Shown: positions 1-10,016, counted from the first letter of the stretch. The stretch is 12,290 bases of DNA from Candidatus Aquidulcis sp. (GCA_020723365.1 DYJB01000054.1:3262-15551); one strand, 5' to 3'. Program-made: numbers and translations. Notes: a model not told the origin generated them from the sequence alone.

Positions 1-2
1 GC

Positions 3-158
3 CGCCTGCCGAAGCCTGCTGAGTCGTCCCTGGACCTCGATGACGGGAGTGAGGTGCAGGCCAGCGCGGAGGAAGCTCATGGCACAACCTGGCGCCTGCC
101 CCGGGAGGGGCGCAAGGTCATCCGGACCGGCGCCGGGATGACCGCGGCAGCAAGATGA
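3..158 (+). CDS. C-terminal tail of an unidentified protein (5' end outside window)
   Basis: The frame starting at base 3 is open from the left edge to a TGA at 156-158 and gives about 51 residues. Third codon positions are strongly G/C, as in the real genes of this window, while the other two forward frames look less gene-like. The piece is acidic at first (SSLDLDDGSEVQASAEEAH) and then basic (RLPREGRKVIR), and has no membrane segment or recognisable domain. It could be the disordered tail of a longer protein. Family and function cannot be named from this fragment. Being coding at all is an inference from codon bias. Confidence 0.4.
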   Translation, partial: RLPKPAESSLDLDDGSEVQASAEEAHGTTWRLPREGRKVIRTGAGMTAAAR

Positions 159-268
159 GCAAGCGGGACCACACCGCCCGAGTGCCTTGGACCCGGGGAC
201 GCTGGTGTCAGCTTCAGCAGGACGGACCTAAGGCAGCTACGGAGGAAGCCTCCAAGCGTCCCGCAGGC

Positions 269-967
269 TCACCGGTCTTCCGGCGGGCGATCGGATGGTC
301 GCCCAAGGTCGCGGATCCTGGCAAACTTCTCCCGGGAGCTTCGCCGCCTGGCACGCAGCAAGCCGCGCAAACGAGACTCGCGGCGATAGAGGGCGACGGC
401 CAACGGCGCGGCCAGCACAGCAAGCTGCACGGCGAAGGCAGCGAAGATCGCGGCCTCTCGGCCGGTCGTCCGATCGGGGACGATCGTCATTGTGGCCTTG
501 CGTGTGGGGAAGTCCAGGACGTAGCTCCCGGCGTGCTCGATCTGCATGGCCAGCACGGGGCGGCCGGCCGCCAATGGCGAGTCATACGGCATCAATCCCC
601 GCCCGAGGATCGCCACCTGCACCCGGGCGCCCGTCTCACTCCGGATGACCGTCAGCCAGGCCGGAGCATCGGATCGGGCGAGCTCGTCCGAGATCACCAG
701 CAGCTCGTAGTCGGAGGTATAGACGTGGTAGGCCTGCGCCTCAGGGAAGCTTACCTGCAGGGGTGAGGTCTGCATGTCGATCGGCGTGACTTCGGCTCGG
801 TGAACAGGCTCGGCCAGGCCCAGCCTCTCCGGGAGGAAAAGCAGCGCCACGCCGGCCCACTTCACGCCCTGGGACAGGCTGCAGACCAGGATGAGCAGAA
901 CGACGAAGAGGCCAATGCCCAGCCCTATGGTCCTGACACGCGGGGATCGATAGCTCTCGTTTGCCAT
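269..967 (-). CDS. Hypothetical protein with two membrane segments
   Basis: This 232-residue protein was not recognised as a known family. A hydrophobic stretch at residues 13-45 looks like a signal anchor or first membrane helix. Residues 50-165 form a hydrophilic, probably extracytoplasmic, domain rich in beta-type sequence (for example QVSFPEAQAYHVYTSDYELL). A second helix lies at 171-194, followed by a very basic tail (RRESRLRGLLRARRRSSREK) that should be cytoplasmic by the positive-inside rule. The ATG is preceded by GAAGG about seven bases upstream, a modest ribosome binding site. The domain between two helices suggests a surface or sensing role, but nothing in the sequence fixes this. 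The opposite strand is also open here, but that frame looks like a GC-driven shadow. Confidence 0.72.
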   Translation of the reverse strand: MANESYRSPRVRTIGLGIGLFVVLLILVCSLSQGVKWAGVALLFLPERLGLAEPVHRAEVTPIDMQTSPLQVSFPEAQAYHVYTSDYELLVISDELARSDAPAWLTVIRSETGARVQVAILGRGLMPYDSPLAAGRPVLAMQIEHAGSYVLDFPTRKATMTIVPDRTTGREAAIFAAFAVQLAVLAAPLAVALYRRESRLRGLLRARRRSSREKFARIRDLGRPSDRPPEDR

Positions 968-1177
968 TGTGGGCCTTCGTGTGCCGGCACGCGACGCGCG
1001 CCTCGGCGACAGGGGTTGATTCTACTTCACCGTCGGAAGTGGTCTCGGCCGTGCGCTCGATCCTGGTGTTGGGGGGGGGTGGTTCGCGAGGGCGGAGCCT
1101 GCCCGTGGCCGGGGGCTCCCGCCCCCCATGGCGGCACGGGAGTGTTGAGGCGGGATCGGCGCGATGTGCCGCGGCAA
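968..1177. other. Non-coding stretch with a G9 tract and a short GC hairpin
   Basis: No frame here gives a credible protein. In particular, none encodes the first two membrane helices that should precede the transporter relic to the right. There is a run of nine G at 1071-1079. A hairpin has arms GGGGGC (1111-1116) and GCCCCC (1121-1126) around a TCCC loop. The stretch must hold the promoter of the minus-strand membrane protein, but no good -35/-10 pair was identified. Confidence 0.4.
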
Positions 1178-1890
1178 CCCCACGCCAATCACCTCTGCGG
1201 GCACGGCAAGATCGAGAATCTCTCGGCGCTGGTGGAGACCGGTCTGCTGCTCGCCACCTGCGTCTGACCATCGAGGCGATCCAGCGGCTCTTCTACCGTG
1301 TCGTCGTGGTGGACGCCACCGTCTGGACGTTCGTGGTCATGCTGATCTTGAGCATCATCGACGTCTCCCGCTCGCGGATCCTCAAGCGGGCGGCCGTCAA
1401 GTACAGCAACCAGGCACAGGAGGCCGACGCGCTGCACTTCGGCACCGGTATCTGCAGCTCAAGCGTTGTCATTCTCGGGCTGATCGGCATCCGCCTGGCC
1501 GAGCTCCGAGCGGGCCGGGCGGTCTTGCAGCGCGGGGACGCCATTGCCGCCCTGGGCGTGGCCGTGATCGTGATCGTTGTCAGCCTGCGGCTGGGTCGGC
1601 GCTGCGTCGATGGATTGATGGACGCCGCGCCGGCCGGCCTGGCGGCCGCCATCAAGCGTCGCGTCGAGGCCATTCCCGGAGTGACCGACTGCCACCAGGT
1701 CCGCGTGCGCACCTCCGGCGCGCACGTCTTTGTCGATCTGCACGCGACGTTCTCGGGTGTGCGCTCCCTGGAGGACGTCCACCGCCAGACCGAGGTGATC
1801 GAGGCGGCCGTGCGCGAGCTCGAGCTGCGCGCCGACGTCACCGTGCACCCCGAGCCGGCGGTTCCGACGCCGGCGAGCGTCGCCCGCTGA
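1178..1890 (+). pseudogene. Cation diffusion facilitator (CDF) family metal transporter, decayed
   Basis: CDF proteins export divalent metals such as zinc, iron or manganese in exchange for protons. Homology begins with HANHLCGHGKIENLSALVE in one frame (family pattern HPYGHGK.EN.SAL.E) and stops at a TGA at 1265-1267. It resumes in another frame at 1264 with LTIEAIQRLF and runs to the stop at 1888-1890. The second part holds the later membrane helices and a complete C-terminal cytoplasmic domain (AIPGVTDCHQVRVRTSGAH to VTVHPEP). Three lesions point to a dead gene. The first two membrane helices, with their metal-site aspartates, are missing. The reading frame is broken. The HxxxD metal site of helix 5 reads HFGTG, with Gly (1447-1449) where the family has Asp, and the next Trp is Cys. 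A sequencing error could explain the frameshift but not all three. The family call is from recognised motifs. Confidence 0.82.
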
Positions 1891-2045
1891 GTCCTCCTAT
1901 TCCACAGACAGCCGGAAGCTACAGCGTGCCGCGTGCAGCCCCTGGTCCGCCACGCCCGGGTTTGTGCCCGGACGGGTGCGCAGGGATGGGCATTCGTCCA
2001 CTGGGTGCCGGCACGTCGAGGACCAGCGTGCGGCCTGGCGGCCGG

Positions 2046-2720
2046 CTAGAATCTTGGGCGCGGAGCAGCCAGTGCCAGACGGACGGGGATACCCATCAGG
2101 CTGCGCGTCTCGGCCCGGCGAAGGTCGTACCCCGCCTGACGCAGCAGGCCATCGAGATCGATCGGGGAGCAGTCCAGCAGGTGAGGCGCCAGCCGGTGCC
2201 CGTGGATGTAGGCGCGCTCCATCCAACCGGGGCGTGGCGATTGCCACAGGGCTGCCAGCGCCAGGCGTCCTTCAGGGCGGAGCACTCGCCGTATCTCGCT
2301 CAGGAGCCGCTCCGCCTGTGGGGGGCCGAACAGCTCAAGCGTGAACGATAGGAAGGCGGCATCGAAGGACGCCGGCGCGAGCGGGATAGGCCGGACGCCG
2401 GCGCGCACGAGCAAGGCCCGAGCGCCCGCGGGTGATCGGCGCACACGGCGGGCAGCGCGGGCCAGCATGCCCCGGGCAAGGTCGATCCCGACGACGCTGC
2501 CCGGCTCGCCGACGCGCTCGGCGAGCGGATGGAGGGCACGCCCAGTCCCGACACCAAGCTCGACGATCCGCTCCCCGGGACGCGCCGCCAGCCAACGCAG
2601 AGCTTCGTCCCGCAGCGGGCCTTCGAACGGATCGAACAGGCGGTCGTAGAGCCCGCTGATCCGATCGTAGAGGAGCGGCCCCGAAGGACGTGATCGCCCC
2701 GACCGCTGACCTTCGCTCAT
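2046..2720 (-). CDS. Class I SAM-dependent methyltransferase (UbiE/COQ5-like)
   Basis: This 224-residue protein probably transfers a methyl group from S-adenosylmethionine to an unknown small molecule or lipid in the cytoplasm. An opening YDRISGLYDRLFDPFEG (18-34) is typical of UbiE-type enzymes. The SAM-binding motif I is VELGVGTGRAL (53-63), followed by the acidic-loop region VVGIDLARGML (77-87). A motif resembling LxPGG appears as VLRPEGRLAL (146-155). I chose the start at MSEGQRS. Longer versions of the frame add 73 low-complexity residues that run antisense into the regulator gene and lack family similarity. No canonical ribosome binding site precedes it. The gene is divergent from the regulator at 2930 and convergent with the transporter relic. 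Substrate cannot be inferred, since no quinone or lipid genes are adjacent. Confidence 0.85.
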   Translation of the reverse strand: MSEGQRSGRSRPSGPLLYDRISGLYDRLFDPFEGPLRDEALRWLAARPGERIVELGVGTGRALHPLAERVGEPGSVVGIDLARGMLARAARRVRRSPAGARALLVRAGVRPIPLAPASFDAAFLSFTLELFGPPQAERLLSEIRRVLRPEGRLALAALWQSPRPGWMERAYIHGHRLAPHLLDCSPIDLDGLLRQAGYDLRRAETRSLMGIPVRLALAAPRPRF

Positions 2721-2929
2721 GACACTTGCCGCCTCGCCGTGGGATCGCCGAGCCGCCTGGGCGCTCCCAATCCTTGACGCGGCCGGGCGGGGCCGCAATC
2801 CATCGGCCGCCCGGCGGCGTGGTGTGCGTGTATGATAGCCGGGTGCAGCCGGGGGATGGAAGGCTTCCGGCGAGACAGGCAAGTGCGTGCGGGCGGAGGA
2901 GCGTCGGTGCGCGCTCGAGGAGCGCAGCC
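2721..2929. promoter_or_regulatory. Divergent intergenic region between methyltransferase and PPDK/PEPS regulator
   Basis: These 209 bases must hold the promoters of two divergent genes. On the plus strand TATGAT (2831-2836) matches the -10 consensus in five of six positions. No good -35 box lies 16-18 bases upstream, so the call is weak. The same site reads TATCAT on the other strand, one base over, and could serve as a minus-strand -10. A TTGACG at 2774-2779 is too far away to pair with it. Confidence 0.3.
2917..2922 (+). promoter_or_regulatory. Ribosome binding site GAGGAG for the PPDK/PEPS regulator
   Basis: GAGGAG lies seven bases before the ATG at 2930. This good Shine-Dalgarno match decides the start of the regulator against upstream candidates in the same frame. 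Confidence 0.75.
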
Positions 2930-3739
2930 ATGCTGACAATCATCGTCGTCTCGGACGCCACGGGCGAGACGGCTGAACGGGTGGTGCAGTCGGCGCTGGT
3001 TCAGTTCGAGGGCGCCGACGTGCGCCTCGCCCGCTTCGGCAATGTCCGCACGACCGACCAGGTGGCCCGGATCGTCGCCGAGGCCGCCGGCCGGCCGGCG
3101 CTTGTCCTGCATACCCTCGTCTCCGACGACCTCCGCCGCCACATGCTGTCTGAGTCCAGGCGCCATGGGGTGGACGCCATGGACCTGATGGGCCCGCTCC
3201 TCGATCGCCTGGCTCGGCACCTCGACCTGACGCCGCGCGAGAAGCCGGGGCTCTTCCGCCAGCTCGGCGAAGCCCGCCAGCGGGAGATCGAAGCCGTCGA
3301 GTTCGCCTTCCGCCATGATGACGGCCAGCGGGTGGACGACTTGCCGCAGGCGGAGATTGTTCTGGTGGGCGCCTCCCGAACGATGAAGACCCCCACCATG
3401 CTCTACCTGGCCTATCGCGGCTGGTTCACCGCCAATGTCCCGCTGGTGCCGGAGATGCCCGTCCCGGAGCGCCTGCGTGATTTCCCGGCGGAGCGGGTCT
3501 TCTGCCTGCTGATGTCGCCCAATCGATTGCTCGAGCTTCGCAATGCCCGCGCCCGCTACCTCGACCTGCCCGGCGAGGGCTACGCCTCCATGGCCGCCGT
3601 GCGCCGCGATCTGCGCCACGCGCAGAAGACGGCTCGACAACATGGATGGAGGGCCATCGACGCCACCGGTCGATCGGTCGAGGAGATCGCGCAGGAAATC
3701 GTCACGCTGCTCCCCCCGCCCGACGGGCCCGCCTCCTGA
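2930..3739 (+). CDS. Pyruvate phosphate dikinase / PEP synthase regulatory protein (PSRP, DUF299)
   Basis: Members of this cytoplasmic family are bifunctional. They inactivate pyruvate phosphate dikinase or phosphoenolpyruvate synthase by ADP-dependent phosphorylation of an active-site threonine, and reactivate it by phosphate-dependent removal, so they control pyruvate to PEP conversion. The 269 residues match the usual family length. Visible signatures are the N-terminal VVSDATGETAERV (6-18), the P-loop-like GASRTMKTPT (147-156) and the following YRGWFTANVPLVPE (162-175). Family members usually have Ser or a similar small residue where this one has Met152. The start is set by GAGGAG seven bases upstream. 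The target enzyme gene is not in the window, so which of the two it controls is unknown. The next gene follows after 47 bases and might be co-transcribed. Confidence 0.93.
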   Translation: MLTIIVVSDATGETAERVVQSALVQFEGADVRLARFGNVRTTDQVARIVAEAAGRPALVLHTLVSDDLRRHMLSESRRHGVDAMDLMGPLLDRLARHLDLTPREKPGLFRQLGEARQREIEAVEFAFRHDDGQRVDDLPQAEIVLVGASRTMKTPTMLYLAYRGWFTANVPLVPEMPVPERLRDFPAERVFCLLMSPNRLLELRNARARYLDLPGEGYASMAAVRRDLRHAQKTARQHGWRAIDATGRSVEEIAQEIVTLLPPPDGPAS

Positions 3740-3786
3740 GCACGCTTCCAGCGGCCTGCCTGCAACCCGGGCCTCCTTCCACCTGT

Positions 3787-4815
3787 ATGGCTGTCATGGA
3801 CCGCATGCGATCGCTCCTGCTTTCACTCACGACAGGCTATGTGCTGATGTTTTTCTCGGAGCATGCGTTCTGGGCGCAGGCTCGACCCGGAGACACGCTC
3901 GGCAACTGGGCATCCACCTGGCTGGCCTACTCGCTGCTGGCGTTCGTCTTCTTGACGGCCGTGTGGTACTACCGAGTCGGCTCCCTGGCGGGGCTCTTCG
4001 TCGCCGGTTCACTTGTGGGCTGGCTGGGAGAGGGCGTGCTGGTCCAGACGCTCTACGACCAGTTCCCGCTGCAGATCTCGTGGACCGGGCTGGCGTGGCA
4101 TGCGCTCATCAGCGTTTGTCTGGGTTGGTACGGCCTGCGGCAAGCGCTGGCTGCCACCGGCTGGAGGCGGTCCGCCGCGTTCTGCCTGGGGCTGGGGCTC
4201 TTCTGGGGGTTGTGGGCGATCTTCTGGTGGGTCGAGGAGCCGGCCAACCAAGCCTCCGTGGCGGAGTTCGCCGCCTTCAGCTTCGCCACCACAGCGCTCC
4301 TCAGCCTGAGCCTGTGGCTGTACGCCAAGGCAACTCCGAGCGCCTTTCGTCCCTCCCGTCCGGCGGTCATTGCCGCGCTGGCGATCCTGCTGGTCATCTT
4401 CAGCCTGGGGACCGTCCCGCTCGCTCCCATCTCGATCATCGTGCTGCCCGTGCTCCTTGGACTTGTCCTGGTTGGGCTTGCCCGGAATCGGCTTCGGAGC
4501 GAGCAGCCGGCAGGCCTGCTCATACTGGCCCAGCCGCCCGTGCGTCTGCGCTCGCTCCTGCCCCTGGTCCTCGTGCCGCTCATCGCGACGCTCATCTATG
4601 CCGCCGCTACGGCGCTGCACCTGCGTTGGAATACGAACTGGTGGGTGTATCTTGTGACCATGCCGGCCGGCTTCGTGCTCTTCGCCATCTCCTGGTGGCG
4701 TCTGATGCACGGCGGGCGGCAGAGTCCGGCGCCTCCGCCCTCTGCAGAAGGAGCGCCGGAGCCCAGAAGCGCTCCGGCGCTCGATGCCGATCCTTCGAAC
4801 TCGCGTGCCGGCTAG
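3787..4815 (+). CDS. Polytopic membrane protein of unknown function (about 10 helices)
   Basis: The 342-residue product is very hydrophobic. Membrane segments fall near residues 9-24, 43-61, 65-80, 99-120, 127-148, 160-180, 191-210, 213-231, 256-276 and 284-303. A hydrophilic Pro/Ala/Ser-rich tail (310-342) follows. Aromatic, Trp-rich loops such as FWGLWAIFWWVEEP (139-152) stand out. No transporter or enzyme motif was recognised. The start is uncertain: ATG at 3787, 3796 and 3805 are in frame close together and none has a clear ribosome binding site. I took the first because the frame upstream of it loses hydrophobic character. The gene lies 47 bases after the PPDK/PEPS regulator and may be read from the same transcript. 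Its TAG overlaps the stop of the convergent acylase gene by four bases. Confidence 0.8.
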   Translation: MAVMDRMRSLLLSLTTGYVLMFFSEHAFWAQARPGDTLGNWASTWLAYSLLAFVFLTAVWYYRVGSLAGLFVAGSLVGWLGEGVLVQTLYDQFPLQISWTGLAWHALISVCLGWYGLRQALAATGWRRSAAFCLGLGLFWGLWAIFWWVEEPANQASVAEFAAFSFATTALLSLSLWLYAKATPSAFRPSRPAVIAALAILLVIFSLGTVPLAPISIIVLPVLLGLVLVGLARNRLRSEQPAGLLILAQPPVRLRSLLPLVLVPLIATLIYAAATALHLRWNTNWWVYLVTMPAGFVLFAISWWRLMHGGRQSPAPPPSAEGAPEPRSAPALDADPSNSRAG

Positions 4816-7343
4816 GGCGTAAGCGTCAGGCGACCGACCGCCTGCGACTCAGCCTGCTCCCGCGTCCAGACCATCGGCCGGTACTCGATCAGCCGCCAGG
4901 CGTCGATCATGTCCGTGTAGTTCGGGTGGTAGGCGTGTCCGGACTGGCCGGTCGTATGGACCATCAGCGACGCCGGCAGGTTGGCCAGGTTGACGATCAT
5001 GCGTTCGGAGGGCAGCGAGACGAGCTCGTAGCCTTCGGCGTAATCCCATCCGGTGGCATTGACAATCGACGACCCGCCGGCCGCCGCATACGGCCCGCGA
5101 TTGAACAGCGCCTCGATCGGCGCGATGCCGGACTCGCCGAGCGTGGAGTTGCGGAACGTGGCCGTATGCAGCGCCCCCCAGGTCCAGCGCGCCGGATCCT
5201 TCCCGAGACTGGACTCGAGTTCCAGGACCGCCTCGGCCAGCGCCAGTCGGAGGAACGCGTCGCGGTCCGCGATGCCCGGGGTCCCCGGGCCGTCACACCA
5301 CGGCGCGCAATCCCATCCGTCAGACCCCACCATGGCCTCCATGACGGCGAACGAGCGGTCCTGGTCGGGGAAGTAGTCCGCCGGGACGCCCATGTTGGCA
5401 TACAGTTGGAGCAGCAGGTGTCGCCAGAAGGCGTTGAACACCGCCGCTGGAGCGGAATCCATGCGGTTCTGGTAGTCCCACCCGATGAGCATGCCGGCGG
5501 CAACCGCCTGGTTGGGCGTCACCCAGCCCTCGTTCGCCGTGAGCAACGGCACGAAGATCGGGCCCATGGCGTGGTAGTCATCGGCGTGTATCGCCTGGAG
5601 ATCCTCCACCGACAGCATCGGCTTGGCCGTGATCATCTCGACGATGCGTGCTCCCCGGTACCCGTAGTCCCACTCATTCGGCATCGGGTATCGGTAATCG
5701 GCGCCGACGACGGCGTGGTTGGCCGTGGCCACGTAGCCGGCCTCGGGGTTGAACGCCGCCGGCATGGCGTCGCAGGGGATGTCGCCCGTCCACTCGTAGA
5801 CATCCGTCCAGCCCGGCACCGGCCGGCGGCCGTCGCCGGAGGCCCGGATCGGTATGCGCCCGGTGTACTGGTAGGCGATATTGCCGCGCAGATCGGCGTA
5901 GACGAAGTTCTGTGAGGGGACCGTCCAGTCGCACAGCGCGGCGCGGAACGACTCGTAGTCCGACGCCCGATTCAGCGCCGTCAGGGCGTGGATGATGCGA
6001 CCCGGCTCGAGCGCCGTCCAGCGCAGCGCGAGGGCGTACCGCTCGGGGAGCTCGAGCGCCGTGCGCTGGCGGAAAGGCGTGGCCGTCGGTTCGACCACGT
6101 CCTTGAGCGGCCCGTAGCTGTCGGAAATGATCGGGCCGTGCCGCGTGTAGCGTACCGTCAGCGGGACAGGATCGCCCCCGGCTACCTGGATCGCCTCGTC
6201 CACCAGGATCATGTCGACCCACTGGCCGTTGACCTCGTACTGGTTCGGGTTCTCGGGGTTGAGCTTCTCGATGTACAGATCCTGCACGTCGGGGCCGCCG
6301 TTGGTCACGCCCCAGGCGATGGCGCCGTTGTGTCCGACGACGACGGCCGGCACGCCGGGGAAGGTGAATCCGACGACATCGAGCGGACAGGCCTCGCTCA
6401 CCGGCCGGCAGTGCAGCCCCATCTCGTACCAGACGGACGGCATCTGAATGCCAAGGTGCATGTCGTTCGCCAGCAGAGGTCCGCCGGTCGTCGTGCGTGT
6501 CCCAGCGATGACCCAGTTGTTGGAGCCGATTCCCTCAAGGCCCTCGCCCAGTAGCCCCGATGTCCTTTCGATACGAGAGCCCAGGGAGGCCAGCAAGGGG
6601 AGGGCGTCTTCGGGAACCACCGGAGACTGCACCGCCCGGGCGACGTCTCCGGAGGGTTCGGTGATGATCGGGTGATTCTCGGGGTAGGGCGGGTAGAGCA
6701 GGGCAACCACGTCGGCCGGGAGTTCCCTGTCGAGGATCGAAAGGGCGATCTCGCTCGTCATGTTGCCGCCCAGATCCCAGGCCATCACCTTGCCCCAGGT
6801 GATGCTGTGGATCGGGGACCAGGGCTCCGGCTCGTATCCGGCGTTGATCACGCCGAGCACGGCGTATTCGAGCGAGAGTGCCGAGCCCGAGCGCTGGGCC
6901 AGGTACGCGTTGACCCCCTGGGCATAGGCCTCGAGCACCTCCTTGAGGTCGGCGTCCATGGCGTCCCATTCCTGCTGCGCCACGCGCGCCCATCCCAGGG
7001 TCCGCAGGAACAGATCGGTGTCCACCTGGCCCTCGCCGAACATCTCGGCCAGGCGCCCGGCGCCGATGTGTCGCGAGACATCCATCTGCCAGAAGCGGTC
7101 CTGGGCCTGCACGAAGCCCTGGGCGAAAAACAGGTCGTGCTGGGTCTGAGCGTAGATGGACGGGACGCCCATGCCGTCCCGGAAGACCTCGACCGGATGT
7201 TCTAGGCCCGCAACCTCGAGGGTCCCGTCTGCCTGGGGGAAGGATCGGCGCGCCGTTTGCACACCGAGCAGGCCGGCCACGACGGCCAGAACGATGAGGA
7301 TTCCAACGATCCACAGGAACGTGCGCGTGCGCCGAGCGGACAT
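4812..7343 (-). CDS. Penicillin acylase family protein (Ntn hydrolase), membrane-anchored
   Basis: The family hydrolyses amide bonds of acylated substrates (penicillins, acyl-homoserine lactones, other N-acyl compounds). It matures by autocatalytic cutting before a nucleophile serine. The 843-residue precursor has a signal anchor at 9-29 after a basic MSARRTRT, so the enzyme should act outside the cytoplasmic membrane. The alpha-chain region carries VFRDGMGVPSIYA (53-65) and FFAQGFVQAQDRFWQMD (72-88). The predicted cut is between Gly273 and Ser274 in GIGSNNWVIAG. It is followed by GPLLANDMHL (288-297), GHNGAIAWGVTN (337-348) and an Asn in VATANHAV (538-545) that is a candidate oxyanion-hole residue. 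All expected landmarks are present, so it is probably active. AAAGGAG six bases before the ATG fixes the start. The real substrate is unknown; lactam antibiotics, signalling lactones and lipopeptides are all possible. Confidence 0.94.
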   Translation of the reverse strand: MSARRTRTFLWIVGILIVLAVVAGLLGVQTARRSFPQADGTLEVAGLEHPVEVFRDGMGVPSIYAQTQHDLFFAQGFVQAQDRFWQMDVSRHIGAGRLAEMFGEGQVDTDLFLRTLGWARVAQQEWDAMDADLKEVLEAYAQGVNAYLAQRSGSALSLEYAVLGVINAGYEPEPWSPIHSITWGKVMAWDLGGNMTSEIALSILDRELPADVVALLYPPYPENHPIITEPSGDVARAVQSPVVPEDALPLLASLGSRIERTSGLLGEGLEGIGSNNWVIAGTRTTTGGPLLANDMHLGIQMPSVWYEMGLHCRPVSEACPLDVVGFTFPGVPAVVVGHNGAIAWGVTNGGPDVQDLYIEKLNPENPNQYEVNGQWVDMILVDEAIQVAGGDPVPLTVRYTRHGPIISDSYGPLKDVVEPTATPFRQRTALELPERYALALRWTALEPGRIIHALTALNRASDYESFRAALCDWTVPSQNFVYADLRGNIAYQYTGRIPIRASGDGRRPVPGWTDVYEWTGDIPCDAMPAAFNPEAGYVATANHAVVGADYRYPMPNEWDYGYRGARIVEMITAKPMLSVEDLQAIHADDYHAMGPIFVPLLTANEGWVTPNQAVAAGMLIGWDYQNRMDSAPAAVFNAFWRHLLLQLYANMGVPADYFPDQDRSFAVMEAMVGSDGWDCAPWCDGPGTPGIADRDAFLRLALAEAVLELESSLGKDPARWTWGALHTATFRNSTLGESGIAPIEALFNRGPYAAAGGSSIVNATGWDYAEGYELVSLPSERMIVNLANLPASLMVHTTGQSGHAYHPNYTDMIDAWRLIEYRPMVWTREQAESQAVGRLTLTP

Positions 7344-7349
7344 GGCATT

Positions 7350-7356
7350 CTCCTTT
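7350..7356 (-). promoter_or_regulatory. Ribosome binding site AAAGGAG for the acylase
   Basis: On the minus strand AAAGGAG ends six bases before the ATG at 7343. It supports this start over a longer in-frame version extending to about 7520, which would run into gyrA. Confidence 0.8.
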
Positions 7357-7376
7357 GGCGAGGAGGGGACAGGCGT

Positions 7377-7405
7377 GTGATAGCACGCCGCACCCCCAGA
7401 GTCAA
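7377..7405 (-). promoter_or_regulatory. Sigma70-type promoter for the acylase gene
   Basis: On the minus strand TTGACT (7405-7400, five of six matches) and TATCAC (7382-7377, four of six) are separated by exactly 17 bases. Transcription would start near 7370, giving a leader of about 27 bases that contains the ribosome binding site. Confidence 0.6.
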
Positions 7406-7431
7406 CTGTAGAGGACCGGGCGAGGTATAAT
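7402..7431 (+). promoter_or_regulatory. Probable promoter for gyrA
   Basis: A perfect TATAAT lies at 7426-7431. The best -35 candidate is TCAACT (7402-7407, three of six matches) with an 18-base spacer, so the -35 is weak. The start point would be near 7438, leaving a leader of about 50 bases. The -10 is flanked by a short inverted repeat, GAGGT (7422-7426) and ACCTC (7434-7438), which could be an operator. Confidence 0.5.
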
Positions 7432-7488
7432 TGACCTCTACCCGTCTGAGCGACTCCCCTCAGGCTCCAGCCTGCAGGACACAACCCC

Positions 7489-9960
<2,472 letters not shown>

Positions 9961-9989
9961 CACCGGGGCCAGCTCCCAGCAATGGTGTG

Positions 9990-10016
9990 CAGGGGCGGGT
10001 TCGACACCCGCCCCTG
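9990..10016. repeat. Perfect 11-bp stem-loop just after gyrA
   Basis: Arms 9990-10000 and 10006-10016 are perfectly complementary around a five-base loop TCGAC. The stem is almost all G/C. It starts 29 bases after the gyrA stop and could end or stabilise that transcript. There is no following T run, so it is not a classical intrinsic terminator. The arm sequence resembles GGGGCGGGT-type palindromes that I remember as dispersed repeats in some GC-rich genomes, so it may be a REP-like element. Confidence 0.6.

Noticed and set aside
155..766. Open plus-strand frame whose ATG overlaps the stop of the left-edge gene (ATGA)
   Set aside because: It runs antisense to a protein with clear membrane helices, has low-complexity composition and no domain. 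The overlap looks accidental.
2774..2779. TTGACG as the -35 box for the PPDK/PEPS regulator
   Set aside because: It lies 51 bases before the TATGAT candidate, far outside the usual 16-18 base spacing.
3543..5915. Open plus-strand frame of about 790 codons
   Set aside because: It crosses the regulator, membrane protein and acylase genes in the wrong frame and has no family likeness.
9990..10016. tRNA gene suggested by a GGGTTCGACACCC T-arm-like sequence
   Set aside because: The flanks give no anticodon arm, D arm or acceptor stem, and the stem extends beyond a T arm into a simple hairpin.
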